Notes: generated by a model from the letters alone, not told the origin. 64,000 nucleotides of DNA from Hoylesella saccharolytica JCM 17484 (GCF_000614205.1 NZ_BAKN01000003.1:1-64000), one strand, 5' to 3'; shown: positions 18,940 through 29,077, counted from the first letter of the stretch. Translations and numbers: made by a program.

Positions 18940-20709
18940 CTATTCTTTTTCAAGTTTCGCTTTTAAATCAGCCAACACATCAATATCACCAAGGGTTGTA
19001 CTTGCTGCAATATTATTAATTTGTGCTGTTGAATCAGATTTCTTAGCGGTATGTTTGCGAACAGATTTCACTTCATCTTTACCCTCTTCGAAAGTGCGAC
19101 TGTGAGAAAGAATAATCCTTTTCGTATCTTTCACAAACTCGATAACCTTGAATTCAAGCTCTTCACCAAGTTGAGCTTGGGATCCATCTTCTTTAACCAA
19201 ATGTTTTGGAGTAGCAAAGCCTTCACCACCTTCATTCAGATTAATTACGGCACCTTTATCCATTATTTCAACAATCTTACCTGTATGTACACTTCCAGGT
19301 GTATAAATTGTTTCATAAACATCCCAAGGATTCTCTTCTAATTGTTTATGGCCAAGACTAAGACGTCTGTTCTCTTTATCTATTTCCAAAACAATAACAT
19401 CTATTTCAGCACCTACTTGGGTAAATTCTGATGGATGCTTGACTTTTTTTGTCCAAGAAAGATCGCTAATATGAATGAGTCCATCCACCCCTTCCTCTAA
19501 CTCAACAAAGATACCAAAGTTGGTGAAATTTCTAACTTTTGAAGTATGCTTACTTTCAATAGGATACTTAGCTTCGATATTTTCCCAGGGATCTTCTTTT
19601 AGTTGCTTAATGCCAAGAGACATCTTGCGCTCATCTCTATCAAGTGTTAAAATAACAGCTTCAACGTCATCTCCAACCTGCATAAAATCTTGTGCGCTGC
19701 GTAAATGTTGACTCCACGACATCTCTGAAACATGAATAAGTCCTTCAACTCCTGGAGCAATTTCAACAAATGCCCCATAGTCGGCAATCACAACAACTTT
19801 TCCTTTAACGTGATCTCCAACATTAAGGTTGATATCAAGAGCGTCCCATGGGTGAGGAGTAAGTTGTTTTAAACCGAGTGCAATACGTTTCTTTTCATCA
19901 TCAAAGTCAAGAATAACGACATTGATCTTCTGATCCAAAGCGACAACCTCATGAGGATCAGTAACACGCCCCCAAGATAAGTCTGTAATATGGATAAGTC
20001 CGTCAACTCCACCAAGGTCAACAAATACGCCGTAAGAAGTGATATTCTTCACCGTACCTTCCAATATTTGTCCCTTTTCTAATTTAGAGATAATTTCTTT
20101 CTTTTGAGCTTCTAGCTCTTCTTCGATCAAAGCCTTGTGCGAAACAACAACATTACGGAATTCCTGATTAATCTTAACAACTTTAAATTCCATCGTCTTT
20201 CCAACAAAGACATCATAATCCCTGATAGGATGAACGTCAATCTGACTACCTGGCAAGAAAGCTTCAATGCCAAATACGTCAACGATCATACCACCTTTAG
20301 TACGACATTTGATATAACCTTGAATAATTTCATCATTCCCAAGAGCCTCATTAATTTTATCCCAACTTTTGCTTAAACGTGCTTTTTTATGTGATAAGAT
20401 TAATTGGCCCTTCTTATCTTCTTGATTCTCAATGTATACTTCAACTGTATCACCAATCTTTAAGTCGGGATTGTATCTAAACTCTGATGCAGGAATAATC
20501 CCATCACTTTTATAACCTATATTTATAATTATTTCTTTTTTATCAATAGAAATAATTTTCCCTTCAACAACTTGTTGTTCTGAAACTTTATTAAGAGTCT
20601 CATCATAAGCCTTTTCCAGAGTTATTTTACTTACTTCTGCAGGACTACCATTTTCAAATTCATTCCAATTGAATTCTGCTAAAGGCTGTACATTTTTAAA
20701 ATTAGACAT
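18940..20709 (-). CDS. rpsA: 30S ribosomal protein S1
   Basis: mRNA-binding ribosomal protein that helps initiation complexes form, which matters in Bacteroidetes where Shine-Dalgarno sites are weak. The 589 residues hold tandem S1/OB-fold repeats. Good copies carry the phrase TSYGVFVDLGGVDGLIHITD (about 220) and its variants ADYGAFVEIAPGVEGLIHVS and FTNFGIFVELEEGVDGLIHI. The C-terminus is a charged tail with DIDVLADLKAKLEKE. It is 62 bp downstream of the DUF4295 gene on the same strand and has its own terminator. Confidence 0.95.
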   Translation of the reverse strand: MSNFKNVQPLAEFNWNEFENGSPAEVSKITLEKAYDETLNKVSEQQVVEGKIISIDKKEIIINIGYKSDGIIPASEFRYNPDLKIGDTVEVYIENQEDKKGQLILSHKKARLSKSWDKINEALGNDEIIQGYIKCRTKGGMIVDVFGIEAFLPGSQIDVHPIRDYDVFVGKTMEFKVVKINQEFRNVVVSHKALIEEELEAQKKEIISKLEKGQILEGTVKNITSYGVFVDLGGVDGLIHITDLSWGRVTDPHEVVALDQKINVVILDFDDEKKRIALGLKQLTPHPWDALDINLNVGDHVKGKVVVIADYGAFVEIAPGVEGLIHVSEMSWSQHLRSAQDFMQVGDDVEAVILTLDRDERKMSLGIKQLKEDPWENIEAKYPIESKHTSKVRNFTNFGIFVELEEGVDGLIHISDLSWTKKVKHPSEFTQVGAEIDVIVLEIDKENRRLSLGHKQLEENPWDVYETIYTPGSVHTGKIVEIMDKGAVINLNEGGEGFATPKHLVKEDGSQAQLGEELEFKVIEFVKDTKRIILSHSRTFEEGKDEVKSVRKHTAKKSDSTAQINNIAASTTLGDIDVLADLKAKLEKE

Positions 20710-20771
20710 ATAATATATTAAATAGAGTTAGACTTTATGGTGTATTTATCATAATTCGTATTATGAGCCAT

Positions 20772-20930
20772 TTATCTTTTGAAGAAGGCTTGTACAGATT
20801 CATTTGGAACCATTTTCTCATCAAAGATGTACGCTCCAGTCTTAGGACTTTTTATCATCTTTATAACTTTAGTATAAGCACGTCCGTCTTTTGAGCCATC
20901 ACGAAGGGTTGCAACTACTTTCTTTGCCAT
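20772..20930 (-). CDS. DUF4295 small basic protein
   Basis: A 52-residue gene. Reading from the ATG at 20930 gives MAKKVVATLRDGSKDGRAYT, then KVIKMIKSPKTGAYIFDEKM, ending VPNESVQAFFKR. This matches the DUF4295 proteins of Bacteroidetes, which lie beside rpmB-rpmG and are thought to be ribosome-associated. Here too it follows rpmG by 11 bp. The very basic, Lys-rich composition agrees with RNA binding. Confidence 0.9.
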   Translation of the reverse strand: MAKKVVATLRDGSKDGRAYTKVIKMIKSPKTGAYIFDEKMVPNESVQAFFKR

Positions 20931-20941
20931 AATCTTAATAA

Positions 20942-21130
20942 TTATTTTATTTCTTTATGAAGAGTCATTTTTTTCATAATGGGATTATACTTCATTAATT
21001 CAAGGCGTTCAGGAGAATTCTTCCTATTCTTTGTTGTTACATAACGACTAACACCTGACAATCCACTATTTTTCATTTCTGTACACTCAAGTACTACTTG
21101 AACTCTATTACCTTTAGTTTTCTTTGCCAT
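20942..21130 (-). CDS. rpmG: 50S ribosomal protein L33
   Basis: A 62-residue basic protein of the large subunit near the E site. It shows the family signature [20 protein letters not shown] and the basic end [16 protein letters not shown]. The zinc-binding Cys pairs of the C+ type are absent, so this is a C- form. It lies between rpmB (5 bp away) and the DUF4295 gene, the standard Bacteroidetes order. Confidence 0.95.
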   Translation of the reverse strand: MAKKTKGNRVQVVLECTEMKNSGLSGVSRYVTTKNRKNSPERLELMKYNPIMKKMTLHKEIK

Positions 21131-21135
21131 AACGA

Positions 21136-21399
21136 CTATTCTCCTATAACTTTAATGTCTTTCCACTCACAGTAACCATTTGTAACAGCCTGTTTTAAAG
21201 CAGCATCAAGACCTACTTTATTGATTAATCGCAATCCTGCTGCACTAATCTTTAAACTAATCCAGCAGCTTTCTTCTACGTAATAGAATTTTTTGTTAAA
21301 CAAATTTACATCAAAACTACGTTTCGTACGATGCTTTGAGTGGGAAACATTACATCCTATCTGTGCTTTTTTCCCTGTAATCTGACAAATCTTCGACAT
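21136..21399 (-). CDS. rpmB: 50S ribosomal protein L28
   Basis: An 87-residue large-subunit protein. It opens [20 protein letters not shown], followed by [20 protein letters not shown], typical L28 motifs, and ends KDIKVIGE. It is first in the rpmB-rpmG-DUF4295 run. A minus-strand -7 box TAATTTTG lies at 21453-21460, about 54 nt before the start. Confidence 0.95.
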   Translation of the reverse strand: MSKICQITGKKAQIGCNVSHSKHRTKRSFDVNLFNKKFYYVEESCWISLKISAAGLRLINKVGLDAALKQAVTNGYCEWKDIKVIGE

Positions 21400-21498
21400 T
21401 ACTTTATCTTTATTATTTCTTTAATTGATTGATACTTAATTCCAAACAGGTGCAAAATTACGAATTATTCTATTAATAAAAGAATAAAATATAAGAAA

Positions 21499-22023
21499 TT
21501 ATTTATTAGTGGAGAAATCTACGCCGTCTGAAAGTTCTTTTTTTATTACATCCAAAAATAGACGTAATGCTTTATTTGTTGCAATCGCTAAGTTGATGTC
21601 CCTGCCAAAATCTTCGTTTAATTTTAAAGTAGTTACCTTATTTTTTGAACCGCAGGCTATCCATATAGTACCAACTGGTATTCCGTTTGTATCACCTGCA
21701 CTAGGTCCAGCATATCCTGTAGCAGATATTGCATAATCCGTATTTAGAGCCTCGCATACTCCTTGTACCATTTGTGTTGCGACTTCTTCACATACGGCCG
21801 TCTTTTCTTCTAAGATTTGATGGTTAACGCCCAGTAGCTTTTCCTTTATTTCATCGGTATAACAAACAATGCTTCCTTTAAAGTAATTTGATGCTCCTGG
21901 TGTAGCGATAATTGCTTCAGCAATTCTACCTCCTGTACAACTTTCAGCTGTTGATAAAGTTTTTCCATTATCATATAAAAGTTGTTGAAGTTCTCTACTC
22001 AATACTTTTGTTTCAAGTTCCAT
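21499..22023 (-). CDS. pncC: CinA-family nicotinamide-nucleotide amidohydrolase
   Basis: A 174-residue stand-alone CinA C-terminal domain (PncC) that deamidates NMN to nicotinate mononucleotide, recycling pyridine nucleotides released by NAD-dependent DNA ligase. Motifs: TAESCTGGRIAEAI at about residues 20-33, GASNYFKGSIVCYT, and ATGYAGPSAGDTNGIPVGTI. The N-terminal CinA domain is absent, as is usual for the short form. It lies 26 bp downstream of tsaD on the same strand. Confidence 0.9.
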   Translation of the reverse strand: MELETKVLSRELQQLLYDNGKTLSTAESCTGGRIAEAIIATPGASNYFKGSIVCYTDEIKEKLLGVNHQILEEKTAVCEEVATQMVQGVCEALNTDYAISATGYAGPSAGDTNGIPVGTIWIACGSKNKVTTLKLNEDFGRDINLAIATNKALRLFLDVIKKELSDGVDFSTNK

Positions 22024-22049
22024 TCTATTTCAAAATTATATGTGATTTA

Positions 22050-23084
22050 TTATTCAAAAGTCACTTTAGAAAATGGAGGCTTATTTATAGGGCAAAACAC
22101 CCTATCTAAAAGCTTATAGTAGCCTGTAATTCCTATCATAGCTGCATTATCTGTCGTATAGCTAAACTTAGGAATGTAAATTGTCCATCCATATTCTTCT
22201 GCAGATTTGTGAAAAGCATTGCGTAATCCATTATTGGCTGATACACCTCCTGCCACGGCAACATGCTTTATTCGTGTCTGTTGTACAGCTAAACGCAATT
22301 TTTTCATTAATATATCTACGATTGTGAACTCAAGACTTGCGGCCAAGTCTTTTTTGTGATGATCGATAAAATCAGGATCGTTACTTATCCATTTTTGTAA
22401 GTTGTAAAGAAATGATGTTTTCAACCCTGAGAAGCTATAATCTAATCCAGAAATATGCGGTTGAGCAAATGAAAAGGCTTTAGGGTTTCCCTGTCGAGCC
22501 AATTTATCTATGATAGGTCCGCCGGGATAGCCTAATCCCATTACTTTTGAACATTTATCAATGGCTTCACCTGCTGCGTCATCAATTGTCTGACCCAATA
22601 TCTCCATATCATTGTAGGCATTAACCTTCACAATTTGTGAGTTTCCACCACTTACCAGTAGACATAAAAAGGGAAATGGAGGGATATGGGGTACATCGTT
22701 ATCTTCCTTAATAAAATGTGCCATTACATGACCTTGTAGATGGTTAACATCTATTAGAGGGATTTTTAATGACCGGGCAAAGCCTTTGGCAAAACTGGTA
22801 CCCACTAAAAGTGAACCCATCAGACCTGGACCTCGTGTAAAAGCAACGGCAGAAAGTTGTTCTTTAGTGATGCAAGCCCGCTTTATGGCTTGATCAACAA
22901 CTGGTACTATGTTCTGCTGATGGGCTCGAGAGGCTAATTCGGGAACTACCCCACCATAAATTCGATGCACTTCTTGCGAAGAGGTAACATTACTCAACAA
23001 TGTATCATTTCTGAGTACGGCTGCAGATGTATCGTCACAGCTGCTCTCTATACCTAATATATATATATCCTCTTTTGGCTTCAT
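22050..23084 (-). CDS. tsaD: tRNA N6-adenosine threonylcarbamoyltransferase
   Basis: Catalytic subunit that transfers the threonylcarbamoyl group to A37 of ANN-decoding tRNAs (t6A), with TsaB and TsaE. The ASKHA fold is evident: ILGIESSCDDTSAAV at the start, the metal-binding NHLQGHVMAHF (His-x3-His), GGNSQIV, DDAAGEAIDKCSKVMGLGYP, GGVSANNGLR and YTTDNAAMIG. Length of 344 residues is standard. It starts 6 bp after the end of map and precedes pncC. Confidence 0.96.
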   Translation of the reverse strand: MKPKEDIYILGIESSCDDTSAAVLRNDTLLSNVTSSQEVHRIYGGVVPELASRAHQQNIVPVVDQAIKRACITKEQLSAVAFTRGPGLMGSLLVGTSFAKGFARSLKIPLIDVNHLQGHVMAHFIKEDNDVPHIPPFPFLCLLVSGGNSQIVKVNAYNDMEILGQTIDDAAGEAIDKCSKVMGLGYPGGPIIDKLARQGNPKAFSFAQPHISGLDYSFSGLKTSFLYNLQKWISNDPDFIDHHKKDLAASLEFTIVDILMKKLRLAVQQTRIKHVAVAGGVSANNGLRNAFHKSAEEYGWTIYIPKFSYTTDNAAMIGITGYYKLLDRVFCPINKPPFSKVTFE

Positions 23085-23090
23085 CTTTTT

Positions 23091-23951
23091 CTATCTTGTC
23101 AACACCTCTACCCCGTGTTCAGTCATCAAGAAAGTATGTTCCACTGTGCGCTGGGTAGTTCATCTCCCGTAATTACCTCCCACCCTAATTCGTCGTCAGC
23201 ATCAATAAAAACCTTCCACGTTCCCATATTAATCATGGTTCAATTGTAAATACCATACCAGGAACCAGTAGCATACCTGTGCCTCTATGTCCAAAGTGCA
23301 TCACTTCTGGTTCCTCATGAAAAGCCAATCCCACACCGTGTCCGCATAAATCGCGAACCACCCCATAGTGGTATTTTTCTGCGTGTTTAGAAATGGCATG
23401 ACCAATATCACCCACAAAACTGTAAGGCTTTGCCGCCTCTGCTCCTATCTCAAGACACTCCTTGGCAACGCGCACCAACTGTTCTTTTTCAGGTGTTGTT
23501 TTACCGATGATGAACATACGTGAAGCATCGGCATAATATCCGTCTAAGATTGTGGTGAAATCCACATTAATAATATCACCCTCTTTCAGTACATCTTCTT
23601 CTTTGGGAATGCCATGGCATACCACCTCGTTAATACTGGTACAAACGCTTTTAGGAAATCCTTCGTAATTTAGACAGGCAGGTGTGGCTCCATGCCCTAT
23701 ACAATAGTTGTAACAAATGCGGTCAATTTCGAGTGTTGTCATGCCCGCACGAATATGTTTTTCTACCTCATCCAGTACACCGGTGTTAATAACACCACTT
23801 TTGCGTATGCCCTCTATCTGTTCAGGCGTTTTTATAAGCTCGCGTGTGGGAACAAGTTTTCCTTCTCTTCCCAAAACATCACTTGTTTATCTATATCAGT
23901 GAGTGGCTGACCAGGCAAGCAGTGCCACCTTTTTCTATTCTTAAAGCCCAT
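23091..23951 (-). CDS. map: methionine aminopeptidase, type I, frame interrupted three times
   Basis: Removes the initiator methionine from nascent proteins and is normally essential. The central frame is intact with the metal ligands: VDFTTILDGYYADASRMF (two Asp), the His in LCGHGVGLAFHEEP, and Glu in MVFTIEP. The C-terminal part (MINMGTWKVFIDADDE... and TFLMTEHGVEVLTR) is reached only by adding one A near 23236 and one G near 23143. The N-terminal part (MGFKNRKRWHCLPG...) joins by adding one G near 23859. Corrected length is about 287 residues, with a basic N-terminal extension of about 30 residues before the WEEKGKLVPTRELI segment. Three one-base gaps in an essential gene point to sequence error. 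Confidence 0.88.
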
Positions 23952-23969
23952 GGCTATTTAATTTTCTTG

Positions 23970-24000
23970 CAAAGGTACTTTAAAATGGAGATACCGCAAA
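23970..24000 (-). promoter_or_regulatory. promoter of map
   Basis: Minus-strand TACCTTTG (complement at 23970-23977) with TTTG (23997-24000) 19 nt upstream. The ATG at 23951 is about 19 nt from the -7 box, which supports that start. Confidence 0.75.
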
Positions 24001-24341
24001 ATAAAAGGTTGGCTAATCTATCTCTTAATCGGTAGAGAAATTTTTCATATGGCGAAAAATAAAGAACCAATAAAATAATGGAAAAGTAAACAGGTTTCAA
24101 TAATCGGTAACGATATTGTTATCTTGTTGCAAATTGTTACTTGCCATACAGTATGCCAATCAATACCCCTCGCCCTCCTACACTGATAGTGCGCAGATCT
24201 TTCAATCCTTTTAAAAGGCATCAATACATGGATAAACTGTTCCAAATGCTTTTACAATAGATTTTACGAGTATAGATATTCCAACAGCGGGGGAGTCCAG
24301 AGAATAAAAGGATAACTTTGTTCATTCAGTTTGAGCTTTAT
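24001..24341. other. gene-free spacer between map and metH
   Basis: About 340 bp with no recognised gene or RNA. A 66-codon open frame on the minus strand (24045-24245) has no start signal or family resemblance. No terminator hairpin for metH was found here. Confidence 0.5.
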
Positions 24342-27121
24342 TCAAGAAGCAGACTGATCTTCGCTAAATAAATCAAGCTTATTTTTTCGGGCTTCTTCTA
24401 GTGAAATGATCTTTTGTTGGGCAGAGGTATACTCTGTTCTCAGACCTTCGTATTCAGCATCCAGTTCTTTTTGATACTTACCACGCTCGGTCTTATTAAG
24501 TAATCTTGAGGCTGTCGGTGCATTGCGACTGGCGTCTTTCATCCACACTACAGGACCGCCATAAACAGGAGCTATCTTCAGTGCAACGTGTAAACGGCTA
24601 GTGGTGGCTCCGCCTATCATTATCGGAATGTCAAGTCCGGCCTTTTGCATCTCAATAGCTACGTTTACCATTTCTTCAAGTGAAGGGGTAATTAATCCAC
24701 TAAGTCCGATGATGTCAACCCTTTCTTCGATAGCTTTTTTCACTATCTGTTCGACAGGAACCATCACGCCAAGGTCTATAACCTCATAGTTATTACAAGC
24801 CATCACTACCGACACGATGTTTTTTCCAATGTCGTGAACATCCCCTTTAACGGTTGCCAGCAACACCTTTCCTGCTTTTGAGGCGCCTAGCGCTTTTTGT
24901 TTCTCAATATAGGGTTGTAATATTGATACAGCTTGTTTCATCGTGCGCGCCGTTTTTACCACTTGAGGCAGAAACATTTTCCCTGCTCCGAAAAGCTCTC
25001 CCACCTCGTTCATTCCATCCATTAGCGGTCCCTCAATAATATCTACTGCTTGTTTGTATTGTTTCAGAGCTTCTTGTAAATCTTCTTCAAGGTATGTGGC
25101 AATTCCTTTTCTTAGAGCATACGTCAAACGATGTCCTAAATCGTATTGGCGCCACTCTTCTTGTTTTGTATCGTGGTGGACGGTATGGGACAAGTCCCCT
25201 ACCCTTTTCTGCTGTTCTTCAGCCGCCTTTATGCGGTCTGCCAAAGCAATTAGTGCTTCGGTAGCTCCCTGTTTACGATTAAAAATAACATCTTCAAGAA
25301 TCTCTAATTGGTCGGTGGGAATGTCACTATAGGTTATTTTACTTGCTGGATTAACAATACCAAAGTCCATACCAGCCTGAATGGCGTGGTATAAAAATAC
25401 AGCGTGCATGGCCTCTCGAATGTAGTTGTGTCCTCTGAATGAAAACGATAAATTACTCACCCCACCGCTAACATGTGCTCCAGGCAAATTTGCTCGTATC
25501 CAGCGTACTGCCTGAATGAAATCTACTGCATAGTTTTTATCCTCTTCCATCCCCGTTGCTATCGCTAAGATATTAGGATCAAAGATAATGTCTGCTGGAC
25601 GGAATCCAACTTTTAGGGTAAGAATATCATATGCTCGGCGGGCTATTTCTATGCGGCGTGCAAAGGTTGTAGCCTGCCCCACTTCATCAAAGCACATCAC
25701 GACACAGGCTGCCCCTAAACGTTTAACATCTTGAGCATGTTTGATAAATTGAGCTTCGCCTTCTTTTAAGGAGATAGAATTGACAATGCCTTTACCCTGT
25801 ACACATTTTAAGCCGGATGTAATAACGCTCCATTTCGACGAGTCTATCATAATCGGTACACGTGCAATGTCGGGCTCTGCAGCAATCATATTGAGGAAAG
25901 TAACCATCTCTTTCTCTGCATCCAACAGTCCATCGTCCATATTAATATCGATAATCAAAGCGCCATCAGCTACTTGTTTTCTTGCAATTCCTATTGCCTC
26001 TTCGTATTGTTGCTCTTTAATTAACCGAAGAAACTTCCTACTTCCCGCCACATTACATCGCTCGCCTACATTTACGAAACCAATTTCGGGCGTTACATTT
26101 AAGTGTTCAAGTCCTGATAACCACATAGTTGTGGAAGGCTCCACAACCCGATGGGGGCATTTACCTTTTGCCAATGCAGCGTATTTGGCGATAAAAGTGT
26201 CCGTTGTTCCACAACAACCACCGATGATATTTACCAATCCTTCATCAATAAACTCAGCCATCTGAGGAGCCATACTTTCTGCCGACTCGTCATAAAGCCC
26301 CATCGAATTAGGTAAACCTGCATTTGGATAGGCTGATATATAATAAGGTGCCTTCTGTGCCAATTCCTTTAAGTAAGGTTTCATTTGTCGTGCACCGAAA
26401 GAACAATTTAAACCTATCGAGAATATGGGGTAAGAACTGATACTCGCCAAGAAGGCTTCAATGGTTTGACCACTAAGTGTTCTGCCAGCTAAGTCGCTGA
26501 TAGTCATACTCAGCATAATCGGAAGTTCTACGTGTCGCTTGTTCATGGCAGTTAATGAAGCATCAATAGCCGCCTTGGCATTCAGGGTATCAAAGATGGT
26601 TTCTATTAAAATTGTATCTATTCCGCCTTCAATCAAAGCGTCTATCTGCTCATAATAGGCTTCAAAAAGCTGATTATATGTAATATCTCGTGCTGCTGGA
26701 TTGTTCACATCCGGACTCATCGAACAGGTCTTATTCGTAGGACCTACAGAGCCGCAAACAAATCTAGCCACGCTTCAGAACTGAATTCGTCTGCCGCCTT
26801 ACGAGCCAATTGAGCTCCTTTCAATGCCATTTCGCGTGCCAAATGTTCCAGATGGTAATCGGCTTGTGAAATAATTTGAGATGAAAATGTGTTTGTTTCG
26901 ATTAGATCAGCCCCGGCCTCAAGATATTTTTTATGAATATCCATGATGATATCCGGGCAAGTAAGGTTCAGTATATCATTGTTTCCTTTTATCTGACCTG
27001 TATAATCTGCCAGCGATTGATTTCTGAAATCTTTCTCTTCCAAACCATATTCTTGAATCATTGTGCCAAGAGCTCCATCAAGAATAAGGATACGTTGCTT
27101 TATCAGGTCTTGAATTTTCAT
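24342..27121 (-). CDS. metH: cobalamin-dependent methionine synthase lacking activation domain, one frameshift
   Basis: Transfers the methyl group of 5-methyltetrahydrofolate to homocysteine through cobalamin. Modules seen: homocysteine-binding domain ([15 protein letters not shown]; zinc ligands in LNCSFG near 235 and GGCCGT near 297), pterin-binding domain ([26 protein letters not shown]), and cobalamin domain with [10 protein letters not shown] near residue 759, whose His ligates cobalt. The protein stops shortly after the cobalamin domain, so the about 330-residue AdoMet/flavodoxin reactivation domain of E. coli MetH is absent. In Bacteroides that domain is a separate gene, not present here. 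One G is missing near 26765 (SEAW/ARFVCG joint). The start at 27121 ([10 protein letters not shown]) follows smpB by 56 bp. Confidence 0.93.
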
Positions 27122-27177
27122 ATCACCATCCTTATTAATCATGTATAACAAGCTTGTTTTCCTTTCGGTGTATGCAA

Positions 27178-27657
27178 CTAAAAGTGTTTGATAACTCTGT
27201 CAATTTGCCTGCGGTCTTCTTTTTCTTTCATCGTTTGGCGCTTGTCAAACTCTTTCTTTCCCCTTGCCAAAGCAATATCAATTTTTGCTCTACCGTTTCC
27301 ATCAATAAATACTAATGTAGGAACAATGGTAAATCCGGGTAACTTACTTGATTCTTGTAACTTATTGATTTCTCTTTTAGTGAGCAGCAATTTTCGATCG
27401 CGTTTTGACTCATGATTGGTAAATGAGCCATAGAAATAAGGAGAAATATTCATTCCTTTTACCCATATTTCTCCATTATTGATATAGCAAAAACTATCTA
27501 CAAGCGAAGCCTTACCCAATCGAATAGACTTGATTTCTGTTCCCGTGAGTACGATACCCGCCGTAAAAGTATCTACAAAAAAATAGTCAAAAGATGCCTT
27601 TTTGTTCTTAATATGTATCGAACTTTTTTTTCTCAATTGTTCTTCCTCTTTAGTCAT
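27178..27657 (-). CDS. smpB: SsrA-binding protein
   Basis: Binds tmRNA and brings it to stalled ribosomes for trans-translation. The 159 residues show the SmpB barrel motifs [40 protein letters not shown] and [13 protein letters not shown], and the basic C-terminal tail ([20 protein letters not shown]) that enters the mRNA channel. Bacteroidetes SmpB has the YxFV...F/YE-type N-terminus seen here. It lies in a minus-strand run, 29 bp after the DMP19-like gene and 56 bp before metH. Confidence 0.95.
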   Translation of the reverse strand: MTKEEEQLRKKSSIHIKNKKASFDYFFVDTFTAGIVLTGTEIKSIRLGKASLVDSFCYINNGEIWVKGMNISPYFYGSFTNHESKRDRKLLLTKREINKLQESSKLPGFTIVPTLVFIDGNGRAKIDIALARGKKEFDKRQTMKEKEDRRQIDRVIKHF

Positions 27658-27686
27658 CGTTTATCCATTCCTCTCTTTCAATACAT

Positions 27687-28205
27687 TTATTGCTCTATTG
27701 TGGCAAACGAGTTAATATGATTATCAATATAACGTGCAACGTCTTCTGTCCATCGCTCCTCGTTTTCCACAAAATTATCATCACAATCGTCAAAGGCTTG
27801 GTGCTGTTCAAATAAAGCCATAAATTCATCGTCTGTACAGTCTTTCTCAATCTCTACACCATACTTATTATATAGACGATGTGCTTTATTTATCAATTGG
27901 GCCAATTCGGTTAGCCCCCAGATTTTTAAAACTTTAGCAAATGGATTCGTAAATATAAAGGGTCCGTATCCATTATGAATCAGCTGTACAAAACCTCCAT
28001 CCATTACTTCATCACGCACGATATTGTAAGAAAGCAGTGTTAGCTGATCAGTGTTGAGCTTACCCATATTATCTGCATTTAAATCACCTCCCAGATACTG
28101 ATGAATTGCTTCGATAAACACATTAAGAAAGGCATCCATCCCTTCTTGGGCTGCATCAATAAGCAACGTTTCTTTTACCACAACTGTATTTGCCATATAC
28201 TTCAA
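27687..28205 (-). CDS. DMP19-like (DUF4375) acidic protein
   Basis: A 172-residue soluble, strongly acidic protein. The central part LTLLSYNIVRDEVMDGGFVQ followed by LIHNGYGPFIFTNPFAKVL is the signature of the DMP19/DUF4375 family, named after a Neisseria protein that mimics DNA and blocks a DNA-binding regulator. The Asp/Glu-rich C-terminus (CTDDEFMALFEQHQAFDDCDD) fits such mimicry, but most Bacteroidales members are uncharacterised. An ATG three codons in (28196, MANTVVVKE) is an equally likely start. The gene sits in the brkB-to-metH run, 17 bp after the YkvA-like gene. Confidence 0.8.
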   Translation of the reverse strand: MKYMANTVVVKETLLIDAAQEGMDAFLNVFIEAIHQYLGGDLNADNMGKLNTDQLTLLSYNIVRDEVMDGGFVQLIHNGYGPFIFTNPFAKVLKIWGLTELAQLINKAHRLYNKYGVEIEKDCTDDEFMALFEQHQAFDDCDDNFVENEERWTEDVARYIDNHINSFATIEQ

Positions 28206-28222
28206 TTATTATGAAGAAGTAT

Positions 28223-28621
28223 TTAAGAAAGCAATTCGTCTGCCTCTTTTATTTCCTCATCATCAAACCATTTAGATAGTTTTTCGTGTGCCTTTTCTTT
28301 TATTTCGTTTGATACATCACCCCATACCTTATGCAGCACATAGATAAGCACAGAAAGATCGTCGCCCAATCCGACAATAGGAATGGCATCCGGCATTACA
28401 TCCAGTGGACTGATAAGATATCCCAAAGCACCGATGATAAGTGTTTTATCCTTTACAGACACCTTGTCGCTTTGTAAAGTATAATAGAGAATAAGAGCAG
28501 CGTATACTAGTTTGGCCCCTGCTCGTTTGGCTATACGCGATACCTTATCGATAAAGCCGTTTTGTGTAAACTTGTCTTTATAAGACATAAAGTCGGGCAA
28601 ATCAGTCTTTGTCTTTTCCAT
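28223..28621 (-). CDS. YkvA-like (DUF1232) membrane protein
   Basis: A 132-residue protein whose middle shows the DUF1232 core: AALILYYTLQSDKVSVKDKT, then IIGALGYLISPLDVMPDAIP and VGLGDDLSVLIYVL. Two amphipathic or hydrophobic helices flank the conserved SPLDVMPD loop. Function of the family is unknown. It is 18 bp downstream of the 133-residue membrane protein in the same run. Confidence 0.88.
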   Translation of the reverse strand: MEKTKTDLPDFMSYKDKFTQNGFIDKVSRIAKRAGAKLVYAALILYYTLQSDKVSVKDKTLIIGALGYLISPLDVMPDAIPIVGLGDDLSVLIYVLHKVWGDVSNEIKEKAHEKLSKWFDDEEIKEADELLS

Positions 28622-28639
28622 TGTCTTTCATTTAAAAAG

Positions 28640-29041
28640 TTATTTACTCTGATAATTTAGTACCGCATGGATGTAATCGTCTATTTTTGTATTAGTCATA
28701 CGCTTCAAACGGATGCGTATCAACAGTTTAATCAGGTACTTTACACAGCCTGCTAAGGCCAATCCTATACCCAAACCAACAAATAACGACCACCTCCCCC
28801 ATGGCAAATCTTTTTCAGAGAATGCAGATATAATAATAACCGGTAAAACAATCAGAATACCTGCAACGGTATATTGCGAACGAGGACTTCCTTCACTGTC
28901 AAGGATAGCTTGCTTGTCAAACAGGTAATCGCTAAGTTCAGATTCCGTAATACCATAGTCTTCTGCCTTTGGAAAATCCGAATAAGTCTTATTTAACTGT
29001 ATTTTTCGGCTTACACGTTGTTGAAAATCTATTGTTTCCAT
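28640..29041 (-). CDS. hypothetical protein with two transmembrane helices
   Basis: A 133-residue protein not assignable to a family. Residues 1-55 are charged and soluble (FPKAEDYGITESELSDYLFD). Residues about 58-76 and 84-108 are hydrophobic helices separated by a short SEKDLPWGRW loop. The C-terminus is basic (RIRLKRMTNTKIDDYIHAVL). Gaps of 36 and 18 bp to its neighbours place it in the brkB-to-metH run. Confidence 0.7.
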   Translation of the reverse strand: METIDFQQRVSRKIQLNKTYSDFPKAEDYGITESELSDYLFDKQAILDSEGSPRSQYTVAGILIVLPVIIISAFSEKDLPWGRWSLFVGLGIGLALAGCVKYLIKLLIRIRLKRMTNTKIDDYIHAVLNYQSK

Positions 29042-29077
29042 ATCTCAAATAACGTTTATTGTTTTACCCTTATTGCA

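Noticed and set aside
24045..24245. 66-codon open frame between map and metH
   Set aside because: No promoter, no ribosome site and no recognisable family; chance frame in a spacer.
27122..27177. Cobalamin riboswitch before metH
   Set aside because: The gap to smpB is only 56 bp and lacks the B12-box; the same applies upstream in the run.
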